A DNA stretch of 64,000 nucleotides from Lysinibacillus agricola (lineage in GTDB: Bacteria > Bacillota > Bacilli > Bacillales_A > Planococcaceae). Below, piece by piece: positions 39,701 to 54,700 of the stretch. A program made the translations under genes and the position numbers. The DNA lies in the NCBI RefSeq assembly GCF_016638705.1, contig NZ_CP067341.1, forward strand, positions 2,421,501 through 2,485,500. The letters run 5' to 3'. The notes below the pieces were generated by a model, which saw only the letters and a program-made list of their open reading frames with translations, was not told the DNA's origin and made no database searches. Each line of letters begins with the position of its first letter. Position 1 is the first letter of the stretch.

Positions 39701-42700
39701 ACTGACGAGACTATGTGGAAGAGTGACGCATCGTCGAAAATTGTTTATTTACTAGCTACTACTAGCGACAAGACAAAGCACATTGTAAGCTTGTTAAATC
39801 AAGCAGAAACAGTCAATAATCAAAAACTAAATAATAAATTATTACAACAAATAAAAGCAATTCTCCAAAAAAACAATATTAATAAAACAGTGTAATAACC
39901 GAATATAAAAGTAGGATAAGTAGTTTCAATAATTTTGAAATTACTTTTTTTATGAAATAAAAGCACTGTAATAACGAGGTGAATGTATAATTAAGGTGGA
40001 TACATATTAAAAAAGATTTACTGTCATTTGTCACTGTTCATTACAATTCTCAGCATATTCATATGTAAACGGTTTCTTTTGCGATTTAAACGCTTTTATG
40101 CAGAATGCTAAAATTCGACAAAAGGGCTCATTATTTTTATAATAGAATTAATAAATGACAAGAATTGTTCTAGTAACTTCATCAAAAATTATAAAAAAAA
40201 TTACAATAATTTTTTGGAGAGATTAAAATTTTACTAAATTAAAGTGGATTTTAGATTGATTAATTTTCATGCTACATCCTATAATTAGTAAAAATGGTTC
40301 ATGAATCGTAGTATTAGTTTGTTGTTTTAGAAATGAGGATTCTGATTGTGAAATAATAAATTATGGATGAATTAGAGGTGAAAAAGTATGTTTGGGCTTT
40401 CGAAGGAAGAAATTATGTTAATGCTGGAAAAAGTGGGATTAGAAGAGACTCAAAGAAATGCAATTGCAGATATCCTGTATCTTAACAATATGCGAATTGA
40501 GCAACAACTTGCATTTATTATCCATCTTGTGATAGACGAGCGCGAAAGAAGTATTACAAACAATACATATTTAAATTAAAAAATGTCGAAGGATCAGAAA
40601 TTTGACTTTGATCACATTACATATCGTTTGTTATAGAAATTTTGAACTGACAAGGTGACGTTCCTATTAAGTAACTTTATCCTCTATATTTTTTAAAAAA
40701 TCACAAGAGCTATGTATTTTACAAATGCTCTTGTGATTTTTCTTTTCATGAAACTTTCTATTTATAACTTTTTCGTAAAGCAAATAATACGGTTAGCCTC
40801 TGTGAAACCTAGCTTAAGATGGACTGCTAAACTTTCTAGATTTTGCAATTCACAATCACTCGCAAATTCTATACATCCTTTACCTTTAGCCCACTGCTCA
40901 CAACTCTCGATAAGTAGCTTGGCAAAGCCTTTCTGTCGATATTGTTCTTTTACGAAGAGTCCTTCTAAATAGCCGACTGGGCTTGAGTCGGTACCTTCAA
41001 CATAATCTGTTCGGAGTTGACATTGTGCAAAACCGACTGCTTCATCATCCTCATAGGCAAGGAAAATCGCGGCGTTTTCAGCATGAATCAGTTGCGCCAT
41101 CTCCTCGCTAAATTCTTCTAACGTATGATTTGGCCAAAGTTGTAGTGCTAATAATGCTGCTGTTTGTATATCTTCCATGACGGCTTGTTTAATCATATTG
41201 AGTCCCCTTTTTTATGAAATGGTAAAAATTGAAACTTTTTATTAATTAGAACGTAAAAATATCAGGCGTGTTGATTAGGAAAATATAGGTTTATTATTGT
41301 GCTGTAAAAGGATTTTTTGTTGCGAGTGCTCCTGTCGTCGCAGAGCAAAGCTTTCCGCGGGAAAAGCGAGACAGACGAGACTCTGCACGGAGCGAATGTT
41401 TTCCGTACGAAAGCGAAGCGACAGCTGAAATCCGCGTCTTCTAAACAATTAAAGTGGATAAAAACGGTTAATCAACACATCTGATAAGATATAAAAATAC
41501 AGGGAGGTTAGTACTTTGAAGCAAGCGTTAATGATACTTGATATTCAAAATGATTACCTTAGTGATCAATCCCGAATGCCTATAGCAGAGGATCAAATTG
41601 AGCCAACTTTAAATAGCATTAATGAGCTGATAAAAAGCGCTGAAAAGTCAAATGTCCCTATCCTCTATATTAGGAATGAATTTGAGCGAACGCAATTACT
41701 TTCAAATCTTTTACGAAAATTCACTGCGTTAAAAGGAAGTAATGGTGCTGAATTGGACGAACGACTATTAAGAGCCGAGGGTGCGTATTTTTCGAAAAAG
41801 AAAGCGGATGCATTTAGTAATCCTAGCTTAATTGAATACTTAGACAATAATGGAATAAGTGGATTAATAGTAATGGGTCTGTTTATAGAGGGCTGTGTCA
41901 CTGCAACTGTGGAAGGGGCATTATCTAGAAATTTTGCTGTTACTGTTGTGAAGGATGCAGTCGCAGGCGCAACAGATAAAAGTAGGGAAGTAGCCTTAAC
42001 AAAGTTAGCTACACAAGACATCTTAATTCTTAGTTCGCAGCAAATTTTTGAAGGTGAAAATCAGAAGGAGAGAACTTAAAATGACGCTTTTACAACGATT
42101 AATTGAGCAGGCTAAGAAACCAAGAGGAATCGTAGGTTCATTGATGTTACGAATAATGAATTTTGCTCATAGTGGAATGAATACATGGTTAATGAAAAAT
42201 GGTGCCGTATATGATGGCGATATAGTATTAGATATTGGATGTGGAGGTGGAAAAACACTCCAAACCTTATCGAAAATCAATCCAAGTGGTAAAATCTATG
42301 GTATAGACTTTTCTGAGCAGGCTATCAAAGACTCCATAAAAACAAATCGAAAGGATGTAGCGAATGGAAAAGTGATAGTAAAGCAAGCAAGTGTTTCAAG
42401 CATTCCGTACACAGATAAGTTTTTCGATACGATTACAGCGCTCCAAACGCATTATTTTTGGTCAGACTTAGCAAATGATGTGAAGGAAGTATTTAGAGTG
42501 TTGAAGAATGGTGGGAAATTTATCATAATTTCAGAGCTCTATAAAATTAATTATCATATGAAAGCTTATAAAACAAAACCTGAAATAAAAAAGTTACTTG
42601 AAAGTGTTGGATTTCAAACCGTTCATATACAGGAAAACACACAAAAAGGATGGCTTTGTATTACAGGGATTAAATAATACATAAAAAATGGAGGATATAT

Positions 42701-45700
42701 TTAATGAAAAGATGTGAATGGGTCAAGCAAGATGAACCTTTATATGTTGAGTATCATGACAAGGAATGGGGTATTCCTGTCTATGATGATCAGCATTTAT
42801 TTGAGATGCTTTGTCTAGAAGGGGCACAGGCTGGACTTAGTTGGTGGACAATCCTACAAAAAAGAGAGGGCTACCGGGCTGCGTTCGACCAATTCGATGC
42901 TTCGAAAATCATTCTTTATACAGAGGACAAGCTACAGGAACTTAGTCAGGATTCTCGCATTGTTCGTAATAAACTAAAAATTGCTAGTGTTGTAACGAAT
43001 GCTCAAGCTTTTCTACGTATACAGGAGAAATACGATTCCTTCTCTGATTATATTTGGCGTTTTGTGGATCATCAGCCGATCATCAATGAATGGTCGTCAA
43101 TAGCTGATGTACCTGCGACTACAGAGATTAGTGAACGAATGAGCAAGCAATTGAAAAAGGACGGCTTTAAATTTGTTGGTAATACCATTTGCTATGCATT
43201 TATGCAGGCAACAGGGATGGTTAATGATCATGTCGTAGATTGTTTTTGTCGTAGTGAGGGTTCAGATGATGAAAATCGATGACATTAAGGCGCAACTAGT
43301 GAGACAGGCAACAATCTTTGAAACAGGTGGAGTACGACCTACACATGGTCTGCTTGAAAGCTGGATTGGCTATGTAGGATGGTCATTACCAGAGGAACAG
43401 TGGCCAGAAGGATTTCAGCCCCTTGCTGCATTATTTTTGAAGGATCTGCCTTTTGTACCAGCATCATTGCAACATATTGAGCTGCTAACGTTATTTATCA
43501 ATGAAAAAATATTTGATCACCTCATAGAAGAAGATCTTAGCCGTTTTTTTGAAATAAGAGCATATACTTCACTCGAAGGGTTGATCCAGCAAACTTGGCA
43601 GCATGAGCATATTCGGGCATTTCCGCTTATCCCAAGGCTTATTGACAATGATTATCCAGCATGGGATGGGGGAGGTATTCCTTCTGAAGTGGAAGATGAA
43701 ATTTTGAGGCTAGAAAACGAGGAGGAGTTTGAGTACTTCGATGATATCGTAGAGGAAATATACGCAATTCATAAAATAGGTGGCTATCCAGCTTTTTGCC
43801 AAAGTGGTCATGATTACGGTGAGGAGTTTCCGTTTGTATTACAGATTGCCTCAGACGAGAAGGCTTATTTCAATATCGTCGATAATGGAAATTTCTATTT
43901 CTTTTTTAATCCAGAGCTAAATGAGTGGCGTGTTCATTGTGATTTTTATTAACATAGCAAATCAACTTTTGCTCATAGATAACAACAATCTATAAATAAG
44001 GAATACTTCAATATAACCACCTGTGATTAGGAATCAAGTGTTCAAAAAGACTGCATGGATGATTGTCATAAATAAAGTATCCCCAACAATAACTTGTTAA
44101 ATAGACGCTGCAGCGATACATCTAAAACCGATGGCAGCCACATTGAAAACATTTTGTATTGTTGAGAGAAATCAAAATGTGTTTTTATTATCAATCCTAT
44201 CTATTATGATGTCCTAGTTAAATTGTCGAAAACCACTTAATTGCAAAGGTAGAGGCTAGGGTGGCTCATCGGACGCCACCAGGAAAGCGCCCAGTCGGAG
44301 CAAAAACCAACCCCACATTATGGTGAAGAGCCTTTATTCTACATAAATGCTTGGAGTTAAAAATAAGTTCAAGGACCAGTAGTTTGCCCCAGTTCGTAGG
44401 GTGGACATTAATTTTTGTCATTATATGTTGGCAACAAGGTAGGGGAAATGAAGGTACACATTTCTTATTAATTGATTTCATGATGAGGAGGAATGATGAT
44501 GAGGCGGCACACACCAGAAAATAAAGGAACAAAGAAGGTGAAAAAAGTGGAAAACAAAACAGTAGTAAAAAACGGTATTAGTTTTGGCGCGGTATTAGCC
44601 ATTACGATTTCGTGGAGTGTAAATCATTCAATATTATGGGCAATCATACATGGTTGTTTTAGTTGGTTGTATGTAATCTACTACGCGCTAATAAGATAAT
44701 AGTGAAAAGAAGCGGGATGAATGTGGAACCTCAACTACGCAATGCTGTGCAATTATCTAGAGAAACATTGCAACATATACATACCATAGAGAATGTGTGC
44801 TTCGTTCATAACTTATGGGCATTTAGCATAAATAACAAAGTGCTCTTTTTTCAAAGAAAAGCTCATATTTTATAAAGAAGATTTACTTACATCTTTGCGT
44901 GTATCGTAGAAGAAAGGTTGATAGGATGACACATCAAGTAACCGCCACAAGCAATATTGATTTTAATGCTACAGGCGTTGAAGAAATATTACAAAATGTA
45001 GCTTATATATTATCTACTTTCGTAATATCTTGCCCTTTATACAGGGATTTTGGTTTTAGACTAGATACTCTTCCACCTTTTCAGCTTGCAAAAAGGCGTA
45101 ATACTGCACGCCTTATTGAGAGCATTCAACGTTTCGAGCCACGAGCTGTAGTAGTAGATGTAGATTATCTTGGAGATGCTTATGTAGGAAAATTAGAACC
45201 AGTTGTGAAAGTAATTATAAACGAATAAACGTTCTATGTAAGTTCGCAGCTAATAATATACTATTTTCTCTCTCATATCACAAAAATATGGCTCATCACC
45301 AAAAGTTGTGGATGACATTAATTAAACGTATGCCATATATATAAGTCAGAACGGAAATCAACCACACGTTAAGGTGATGATCCAAAAATATGCCAGGCTA
45401 GTCATTGAAATGTTAGCCTGGCATATTATAAGTAGGTTAGTTTTTAAATAAAAATTAAAATTATAATTATTGCTTTGTTCATAGACCTTTTTGTATGGAA
45501 CGAACTATATGCATTTTCGTAAAAAGGGATGATCTAAATTATGCAGCTTTTCTGATTGCATCAATTTTTTGGATCAAAGTTTAAGAAAGTAATACCTAAG
45601 AAACTACCGCCACCTGTTAAGAAAATATCTACTAATGTACCTGGTTCTAAGCGTCTTGAGAAATTACATGCGCAACCTTTACAATGATGGTTTCTTCTTT

Positions 45701-48700
45701 AAAGAAGCATTTTTCCTCTGTGCAATGACAATTTTCGTACTCACGTTCGTACTCATATTTGCTATGATGTCGTATAAAACATTTATTATATACGGGAAAA
45801 GTATGATTAATTCATTATTTAAAACGACAAGCGTATTGTATTAAAAAGATGAAATGGAGAGGGAATATGAGAGGATTAATAAAAGGCTTTTTTATTTTAT
45901 TTTCCTTGGTATTAATAACTGCTGCCTTGATTAAGTATAATCAGCCTTCATTAGAACGACCCATTGAAAAATATCCCGACATAAATTATTCTGAAGAAAT
46001 TGGTGGAAAATTACAAAATGCAAATTTTACACAAAAGATTATAGTAGCGTTACGAGCAGCAGGCTATTATCCAGATAGTACGATAGGCTATTTAATTGAA
46101 TCTCCAAACAATCAAGTAATGACCATACGATTACATAATTTAGATCAATTTGATAAAAGTACAGAAAGCGAAATTCAAAATATCGTCAACATTATTGCGA
46201 AAAATAATAACCTTCAGTTGTTTATCGTAGATGTCCGGCCTATTGATATTTAGTAATAAGGTTAGATAGAAAACAGTCTATTGATGGATGTACAAAATAG
46301 ATAAATAGATAATAAATACTATAATACCTAGCAAATTATTGAAAAATTATTATATAATACATTCCCTATTCTTGATATATTTAGTATGTCAAAAGAATTT
46401 TTGGGAGGATTTAGTAATGAAAAAGCGAGTTTTAATGGCTGTTTTAATGTTATTAGCACTAATTACAGCTGCATGTGGATCTACATATAATGAAGGGAAG
46501 AAAAACTTACCGGCTAGTGATTCAGAAAAGGTCTCATCCGAAAATAAAAAAGAAAATGATGAAGAAAACAAGGAAGAAGCGAAAACGGAAGAGTCAGAGA
46601 AAGAGGCAGCTGTACCTGCTGTGACAGTTAATAATGCGAAACGTTATTTAGAAGATCTTCCTATTTTGACTGAAGATATTCTTACATTAAATAAGATTTC
46701 CTATAACTTTATCTCAACAAACCCTGAACTATTCCCTGCTACAACTAAAGAGGCTGTTGCAAAAGTAAAAAAGCTTACAGATAAAAAGGTAACTTCGAAG
46801 CATTTAAATAAAAATGTAGAACCATATTTAGAGAAAATCATTAATTTTACTGGGGACGTTATCCAAATCGAAGAACATAAGTTAGATGATGGTACGCCAG
46901 TTACAACAATTATTTTAGATGATATGGATTTCAATGCTATTTATGCACTTGGATATCAAACAACTGACATTTTAGAAGGTGATTTCATAGATATTTGGGG
47001 ATTACCACTAGGTCAGTTCCAGTATGATAATATCGATGGTGGTACTACTTTAGCTCAAGTTATCGCGACTTCCTATATAGAATAAGTACGACCGAACAGG
47101 GAGCACTCTCTTTGAGCAGTGTTCCTTTTATTTTTCTCTGGGAAGGATATTTTTTGGATACATAAGTTGAAAAATTCGTGTGCTATAATCAACACAAAGA
47201 GGTGATTATTCTGAGAATTTTAGTTTTAGGCGCAACGGGGCGTGTTGGAAGCCACATCGTTTCTCTTGCGTTACAAGATAAACATCACATTACAGCGTTA
47301 GTTCGTAATCCAAATAAGATAAAAATAGGTCATGAAAATTTACATATTTTTCAGGGTAATGTTATGGAAAAACAAGATATAGAAAATGTCATGGCGAATG
47401 TAGATATTGTGATTAGTGCATTAAACACAGACGGTACAAATACATTAACTAAAAGTATGCCACTGATTCTTGACGCAATGGAAAAAGTGAATGTGAAAAG
47501 AATTATAACTGTTGGAACAGCTGGCATTCTGCAAAGTCGTCTGTCACCAAGTATATTACGTTACCAATCGAGCGAAACAAAAAGAAAAACAACCTTTGCG
47601 GCAGAGGAGCATCAAAAGGTCTATGAATTATTGAAGCAATCTGAATGCGATTGGACCATTGTCTGCCCTACATACTTGCCTGATGGTGAATACACGGGGA
47701 TCTATCGTATCGAACGAGACTTTTTACCTGAAGGTGAGGGAGAGATATCTGTAGCAGATACGGCAGCGTTTGCCTATCAACAAATTCAGAGCAAGGAATA
47801 CCTGAAATCGCGTGTCGGTATTGCGTACTGATTTCCTAAACAAATATCTGCGTACTCTTTTGTATTAAAAATAGTTGAATCATACATTTTTGTTTGCCAT
47901 TTTGGTTAATTGTTGAAAAATAATATCTTGATAGTTTACGTTTCGCCATAATGTAATAACATCTAATTCTGTTAGTTCTTGAAGGCAGCTTTGTATGAAT
48001 TCGTATGCGATAAAATAAGCTAAGCGATTAATACCAAATCGTTTACCTCCATTAATAGAGAACCATTCAAGATACACTGCTCTTGCATCAAGTGAAGTTA
48101 AATCGCTTAAAAACTCTTCAATAATTATTTGTTTATTATTTGTAGCAAATGTTATCCATTCTAAGTCTTCTTGAAATGCAAAGTATTCATCTTTCCTCGC
48201 ACTTACCATCTTTGTAGAAAAATACGTTGCAATGCCTTCCTATAAAAGCCAAGTGAATAGGCTCTCCCAGTCTACCATCGCCCAATCAATACCTCTTTTT
48301 TCGGATAATAAATGGTGTAAAGCATGCCCAAACTCATGAGCAATAATAATTTGTAAATGGCGATCTTGAAGGGAAAGTTTCTCTAAGCAAAATGCAATTT
48401 CTGGTATGATTTGTCGGTAAGTAAAAGCATTACTTCCATATAAACCTACAATCAGATGTACATCCTTTGTAAATGTGATATCGTACATCTGTTCATAGTC
48501 CCTTGCAATATCACTAATAAGCTTAGGCATTTTATCTTTTATTTCAATTAACATTGAAATCTTTTCCTGGTGCTTTGGAATAGCCATTTTCATTTTTTTT
48601 CTACATTATGGCAATGATATCGCTCATAAATCTAAATCAATTATTTGATGTGGCATGAAAAGGAGTAATTTAATGCAAGAAGATCTCTTTCTACAATTGG

Positions 48701-51700
48701 TTCTCCACCTGCTTCTAGACATCTTTCAGTTGCCAATTTAATTTCCTGTTGATTAAAAAATGATTGCACCCCAGTTAAAAACACTATGCCAAAAACAAGT
48801 AATAGACCAAGTTTTAAAAATGGCCTTTTCATTTTATCGCTCCTTCTTTTGAACATGAAGTTCTATACATCAATACGATTAAATTCTTAACTCCTAAAAG
48901 TCACACAACTATTAATTACCGTTTTATGGTGATGGCTGTTATTTACAGTTTAATGGAAGAACAAAGGAAAGTACATATTACAAAATTCCTTAAAACACTT
49001 GATATGTACTGTTGTTAAAGTATGGAGACAAGAAATAGGAAATGAATAAGTAGATTAATTGACAATTTGTATACATTTGTATACAATAAAGATGTAATTA
49101 AGTGTATACAAATGTATACGATGAGAGGAGAATGAAAATGAGAAGTGAAAAATTTAAGGAATTTAGAGAAGAGGGACATCATCGAGGAGGACGTCACAGA
49201 GGAAGAGACGGCTCTCATCAACGCGGAGCTAAAACTTTCCGACGTGGAAGAGCTATTGCTTTTTTAGAGATGATGAATTTAAAACGTGCAACGATTAAGC
49301 AACAATTAGAGCAACCAGAGTTTCAATCTATTCAGCCAATGTTAGTGGGCGAATTAAAAGCCATTGATATGGTTATCAATGAATTCATTCAATTATTTGA
49401 AATACATGAAAGTGAAACGACGGATGCATCCGACAATCAAGAAGAAAATGAAAAATCTTTAGATCATGATGAGGAAGGGAATAACCTGAATGAAAATAAT
49501 TAATCATTATATTGATTCCGTGTTTCATAAGCAAGATACTATTTTAGAGGAGGTTATTTCGTCCATTGAAGAAAACGGAATGCCCGCCATTTCTGTTTCT
49601 GCTTCTTCTGGAAAACTTTTAACAATGCTTGTCTCGATGACAGGAGCTAAAAATATTCTTGAAATAGGGGCTCTCGGTGGATATAGTGGAATTTGTTTAG
49701 CTAGAGGGTTCGGACGTGAGGGAAAATTAACTTCTCTAGAATTAGAGGAAAAATATACGCAACTAGCTTACGGGAATTTATCGAAGGCAGGTTTTGGTGA
49801 ACAAGTGACGTATATGACGGGACCTGCATTGCAAAGCCTTGAGAAGCTTGTGCAGGGTAACGAGCGATTCGATTTTTTCTTTATCGATGCTGATAAGGAT
49901 AATTATGAAAACTATTTAAATTATTGTGTGAAGCTAGCAAATTCCGATGCTATCATCGTTACTGATAACGTCCTTGCTGCTGGTAGTGTTGCAGATCCAA
50001 ATGCCAAACCAAAGCGCTATACGGAATTGATGAAGAAATTCAATGTAGCAGTAGCAAACCACCCTCAATTAGAGTCGGTTATTATTCCAATCGGTGATGG
50101 CATGACACTTTCAAAAGTGAAGAAATAAGCATCATTTTAACTTCTTTCAGCGGATGTCACGGAAATCGGAAGGCATTGACGGACGAATGCGTATGTTTTG
50201 TTAGTGCTCTTTTTTTGCCTAACACTCTCTCATAATCTTAATTGAGTTTGAAACCTACAATAATTAAGACAAGTCCTTATTTTTCTGGATTCTTTTTAGG
50301 GGAGTTCATTTCTACTAAAAAGACTGAAGTCAAATGCATAAGCTTAACTTCAGTCTAATTACATATTTAACTATTTCGATTTAACTTATCTGATATGCTT
50401 CTAAGTATTTCAGTTTGCTCCTGCTGTATGTTAATGAATTTAATTAAAAACCAAATGATAAAGGCAGCTGGAACAATGTAAAACATAAATATAACGAAAA
50501 GAGGTATCAGTGCAAAAAATATTTCCATTTTAAATCTCCCTTTTTTTATGAACAAAGTAGAGAGGTGGCCTCTGCTAAATTATTTTAACTCTAGATGTAA
50601 AATTGGATATTGGCGACCAGAACTATCTGTTGGCTCTTCACTGACAATAGTAAAACCATTTTTCAAATAAAACATCTTTGCATTTTCATTGTCTTTATTG
50701 ACATCAACAGACCGTACATTAAATTCCTTAATAAGTTGTTGCATGATTTGTTTCCCGTATCCTTTTCCAGTTTCAGCCGGATCTAAAAATAGCATTTCTA
50801 AATGCTGTCTATTAGTGCCTGAAAAACCTATCAAAACATTTTCCACAAACCAAAGTCTCACATCAAGATGTGGGAAATACATAGGGATTTCCTTTTTAAT
50901 GTCTTCCTTATCTTTTAAACTTAGAAAATCATGAGTTGCGGATACGGATCTATCCCAAAGATTTAAAATAGCTTCATAGTCATTAGTAGTTGCTTGTCTG
51001 TTTTTCATAGTAATCTCTCCTTTTTCTCCTTGTTTATCACGCTCCTTTCTATTTTTTAATTGAAGATTTTAACGATATAGCACCAGTTTAGATAAAATTC
51101 CATTTTTCATTTTCCTCCCAATTGAGGGGATTTGTTGATATTATCTTTGTGTATCAAAAATTATATCATTGACTATAATATGAAACAACGCCAGTAAAAA
51201 TAATAAAAGGGCCACATTAGTGACCCTTAGTATCAAGCCAGGAGGTGTAAGTCTAATTAGCTTTACACTACTATATTTATGATGTAGATGCTATTTTAGT
51301 TAGTCTTGTGCCTGCGAAATAGATTCCTAAAAAAATTAAATTTTAGGAGAAATATTAAATCAACAATCACAAAAAGCCTCTTCGTAAAGAGGCTCATCTT
51401 AACTAATTTTAGTTCCATTTGGTACAGATTGGTCAGGGGTTAATAGAATCACATCTCCTTCTACAGGAACCCCGCCAATAACTAAAACTTCAGACTTAAA
51501 GCCTGCCACACGACGAGGTGGGAAATTTACAATAGCTACTACTTGCTTACCAACAATACCTTCTGGCGTATAGCGTTTAGTAATTTGAGCAGAGGATTGC
51601 TTGATGCCAAGATCTTCCCCAAAGTCAATTTTCATTTTAATGGCAGGAATCCTTGCTTTCGGAAGTTCTTCGGCTTGGGTCACTGTACCAATTCTTATAT

Positions 51701-54700
51701 CAAGATTAACAAAGTTTTCTATAGTTGCCATAAAAGTACCCCTTAAGTGAATTTAATATTATAAATATTATCATGGAATAAACAAATATTCAAAAAAATT
51801 GAAGATGTCGTAGTTGATTGTATTTATTGAAGGGGAGTATTTAATTTTCTATTTGTATAAACTCTTGTAAATTCTTTTCAATGAGATTATTTACTTTTTT
51901 TATAGTAGTTGGATAAATACTCTCGAAAATAACATATAGCGATTCAAATGATGCTTGGAGGTCTTTGTTTTGATTTAATTCATCTCGAGTGATTGTAAAA
52001 TTTTCTAATGTAATAGGGTGATTATGGCGTTTCAGCTCCTGTTCAATTTTCTCAAGGAGTAAAAGAAAAGATTCATCATTAAAATACCTAAAACATGCTT
52101 TGAGCGCTGCCCAATTTTTAGGCTGAGCCATGAAATAAGCACTCCACCAATAAAATTCGATAAGGGATTTACTAACATGGTTATAATAAACATAAAACAT
52201 AAATAATGCTCTTTGGCCTTCAGTAAGTTCCTCATAAAAGCGTTCTTTAACTTGGACAGTACTGCTGTTAGATTCTTTGGACACTTTTACCTTATAATTT
52301 CTAATTAGTGGTTCAAAGCATCTTTGACTAAGGTTGGAACAATTTAGATCAAAATCTTCTTTTTTTACCTTTATTATCAAAAATAATCACACTCCTACCT
52401 AATAATATAACATTTGGAATAAGAATGTGCTGTTTTTTATTGCTTTCTGTGTTTTACATTCATTTTGGATTGTAATTGGTTTTTCATACAGATAAAAATA
52501 CAAAAAAATAAAGCATCTTTTAGTTTAAACCTCAAATAATAATGATTAGAAATAATTATTTGCAGGAGGTGAAAACTTGAGGAAATATTATCTATTAATC
52601 GCACTATGCATTTTAGGAATATTTGTATTTTTTGTAAATGAAAAATCGTTTGCAGACAAAGGCAGAAAATATTACGAAGAAGCAGGACAAATTTTGTGGG
52701 ATATAAAAACGGATGAAAAAGTTATTGCCTTAACCTTTGATGATGGTCCTCATAAAAAGTACACACCTGACATTTTAGATATATTATCCAAATACAATGC
52801 CAAGGCCACATTCTTTATTGTGGGTGAAAACGCAGAAAAAAACCCAGAGCTTGCTTTACGTGTCCACGAAGAAGGACACGAACTAGCCATTCACACATAT
52901 ACGCATCCTTTTAGAACAAATGTTTCCAATTTAATGAAAGAAATAAAACAAACACATGCAACAATATATGGTATTACGGGATATTCTCCTGTATTATTTA
53001 GACCAGTTGAAGGTCAATATACGGATGCCATGATTGATGCAATTGTAAAAGAAGGGTATAAAGTTGTGATGTGGTCATGGCATTTAGATACATTTGATTG
53101 GAAAAAGATAGGGGAAAAGAAAATTATCAACACGGTGTTGAAAGGTGCTAAGCCAGGTAGTGTAGTGTTATTTCATGACGGTGGTGGAAATCGTGAGCAA
53201 ACCGTGAGAGCATTGGAAAAAATCTTACCAGAACTTGAAAATCAGGGATATAAATTTGTAACGATTTCTGAGCTACTTGAGATTCAAAAATTAAATAATG
53301 AAGATAAAAAAAGTAAGGATTAGAAAGCTTAAAATAGTTAATTGCTCGGTTCCTAATGTAAACTGAGCTTTGCTTTTCTCATCGGACGCCCCCAGTCGGA
53401 ACGGAAATCTTTTTTTCTCCACCTACTCGTGATTTAGAAAGTTTTATTTTTGAAAAGGATATTATTTATGTTGGTGAGAGGAAATACTAAAAACCTTTTA
53501 GCTTTATGGAGAGAATGGTCGTTAGATAGTATTTTTAAGACTGCTTGGCATGAGGGAATCCTTTTAACAGGCATTAGTGCTGGTTCAATCTGTTGGTTCG
53601 AGGAAGGAATAACAGATTCATTTGGAGGAGATTTAGAGCCGATAACATGTTTAGGGTTTCTTCCAGGAAGTAATTGTCCTCATTATGATGGAGAAATCTA
53701 TCGAAGACCAGCTTATCATAATTTGGTTAAAGCTAATAAGCTCTCATCTGGACTTGCCATAGATGATGGAGTAGCAGTTCATTTTATCAATCAAGAAATC
53801 CATAAAATAGTTAGTTCAAAGCCTAATAGTAAAGCATATAAGGTCTCCTTGGATAATGATATTAAAGAGCAAGAGTTATCTGTAGAGTATTTAGGGAATA
53901 TATAAATATATTACTATCAACAGCTTTGAAAAATAAGCCTACTCATGACTTTCCCTGTCGTCTTGAATAGGCTTATTTATATTTTTAGAAGAAAAAACCC
54001 CTTTATTTATGAACGGTTCATCAAATTTATTGTTTTACTTATGCATCAATTGTGTCGATATAAAATTCGGTAAGCTTGGATTTTTCTGTGTCTGTTTTAG
54101 CTTCACAAAAAAGTACTAACTGACTCTCTTCATCGTCAAACCATAAATATCTTATTTCTGTACCAAATCCGCTATTATCATTGTATTCGTATACGTCTAT
54201 GTCCATATCTTCATCACTTGGTGGTAAAGTAAGTACACCTTGCATCGGAATAACCTCGTTTAAAAACTCCTCAATCTCATCGTTTAGTTTATCTTCATTT
54301 TTAAGTTTTTCGTACCGAAGATTGACTAAATCAACAAGCGTTTCTTTTGTTACCTGTATTAGTTGGTCTTCTATTGCCATTTTGCTTTACCTCCAATGAT
54401 GGAATATTAAAGTTATAGAATTCTGATAAATTACATAGTTGGCAAGTTAATACAAGCAGATTATAAAAGTGGCTCATCACCGTGAGGTTGATTTCCATTC
54501 CGACTGGGCGCTTTGTTGCTGTCGCTTCGCTTTCGCACAGATAAAAAATTGTAGCTGCCGCTTCGCTTTCGCTACAGAAAACATTTGTTGTTGCTGTCGC
54601 TTCGCTTTCGCACAGATAAAAAATTGTAGCTGTCGCTTCGCTTTCGCACAGATAAAAAATTGCCGCTGCCGCTTCGCTTTCGCGTAGAGCTTCCTGGGGT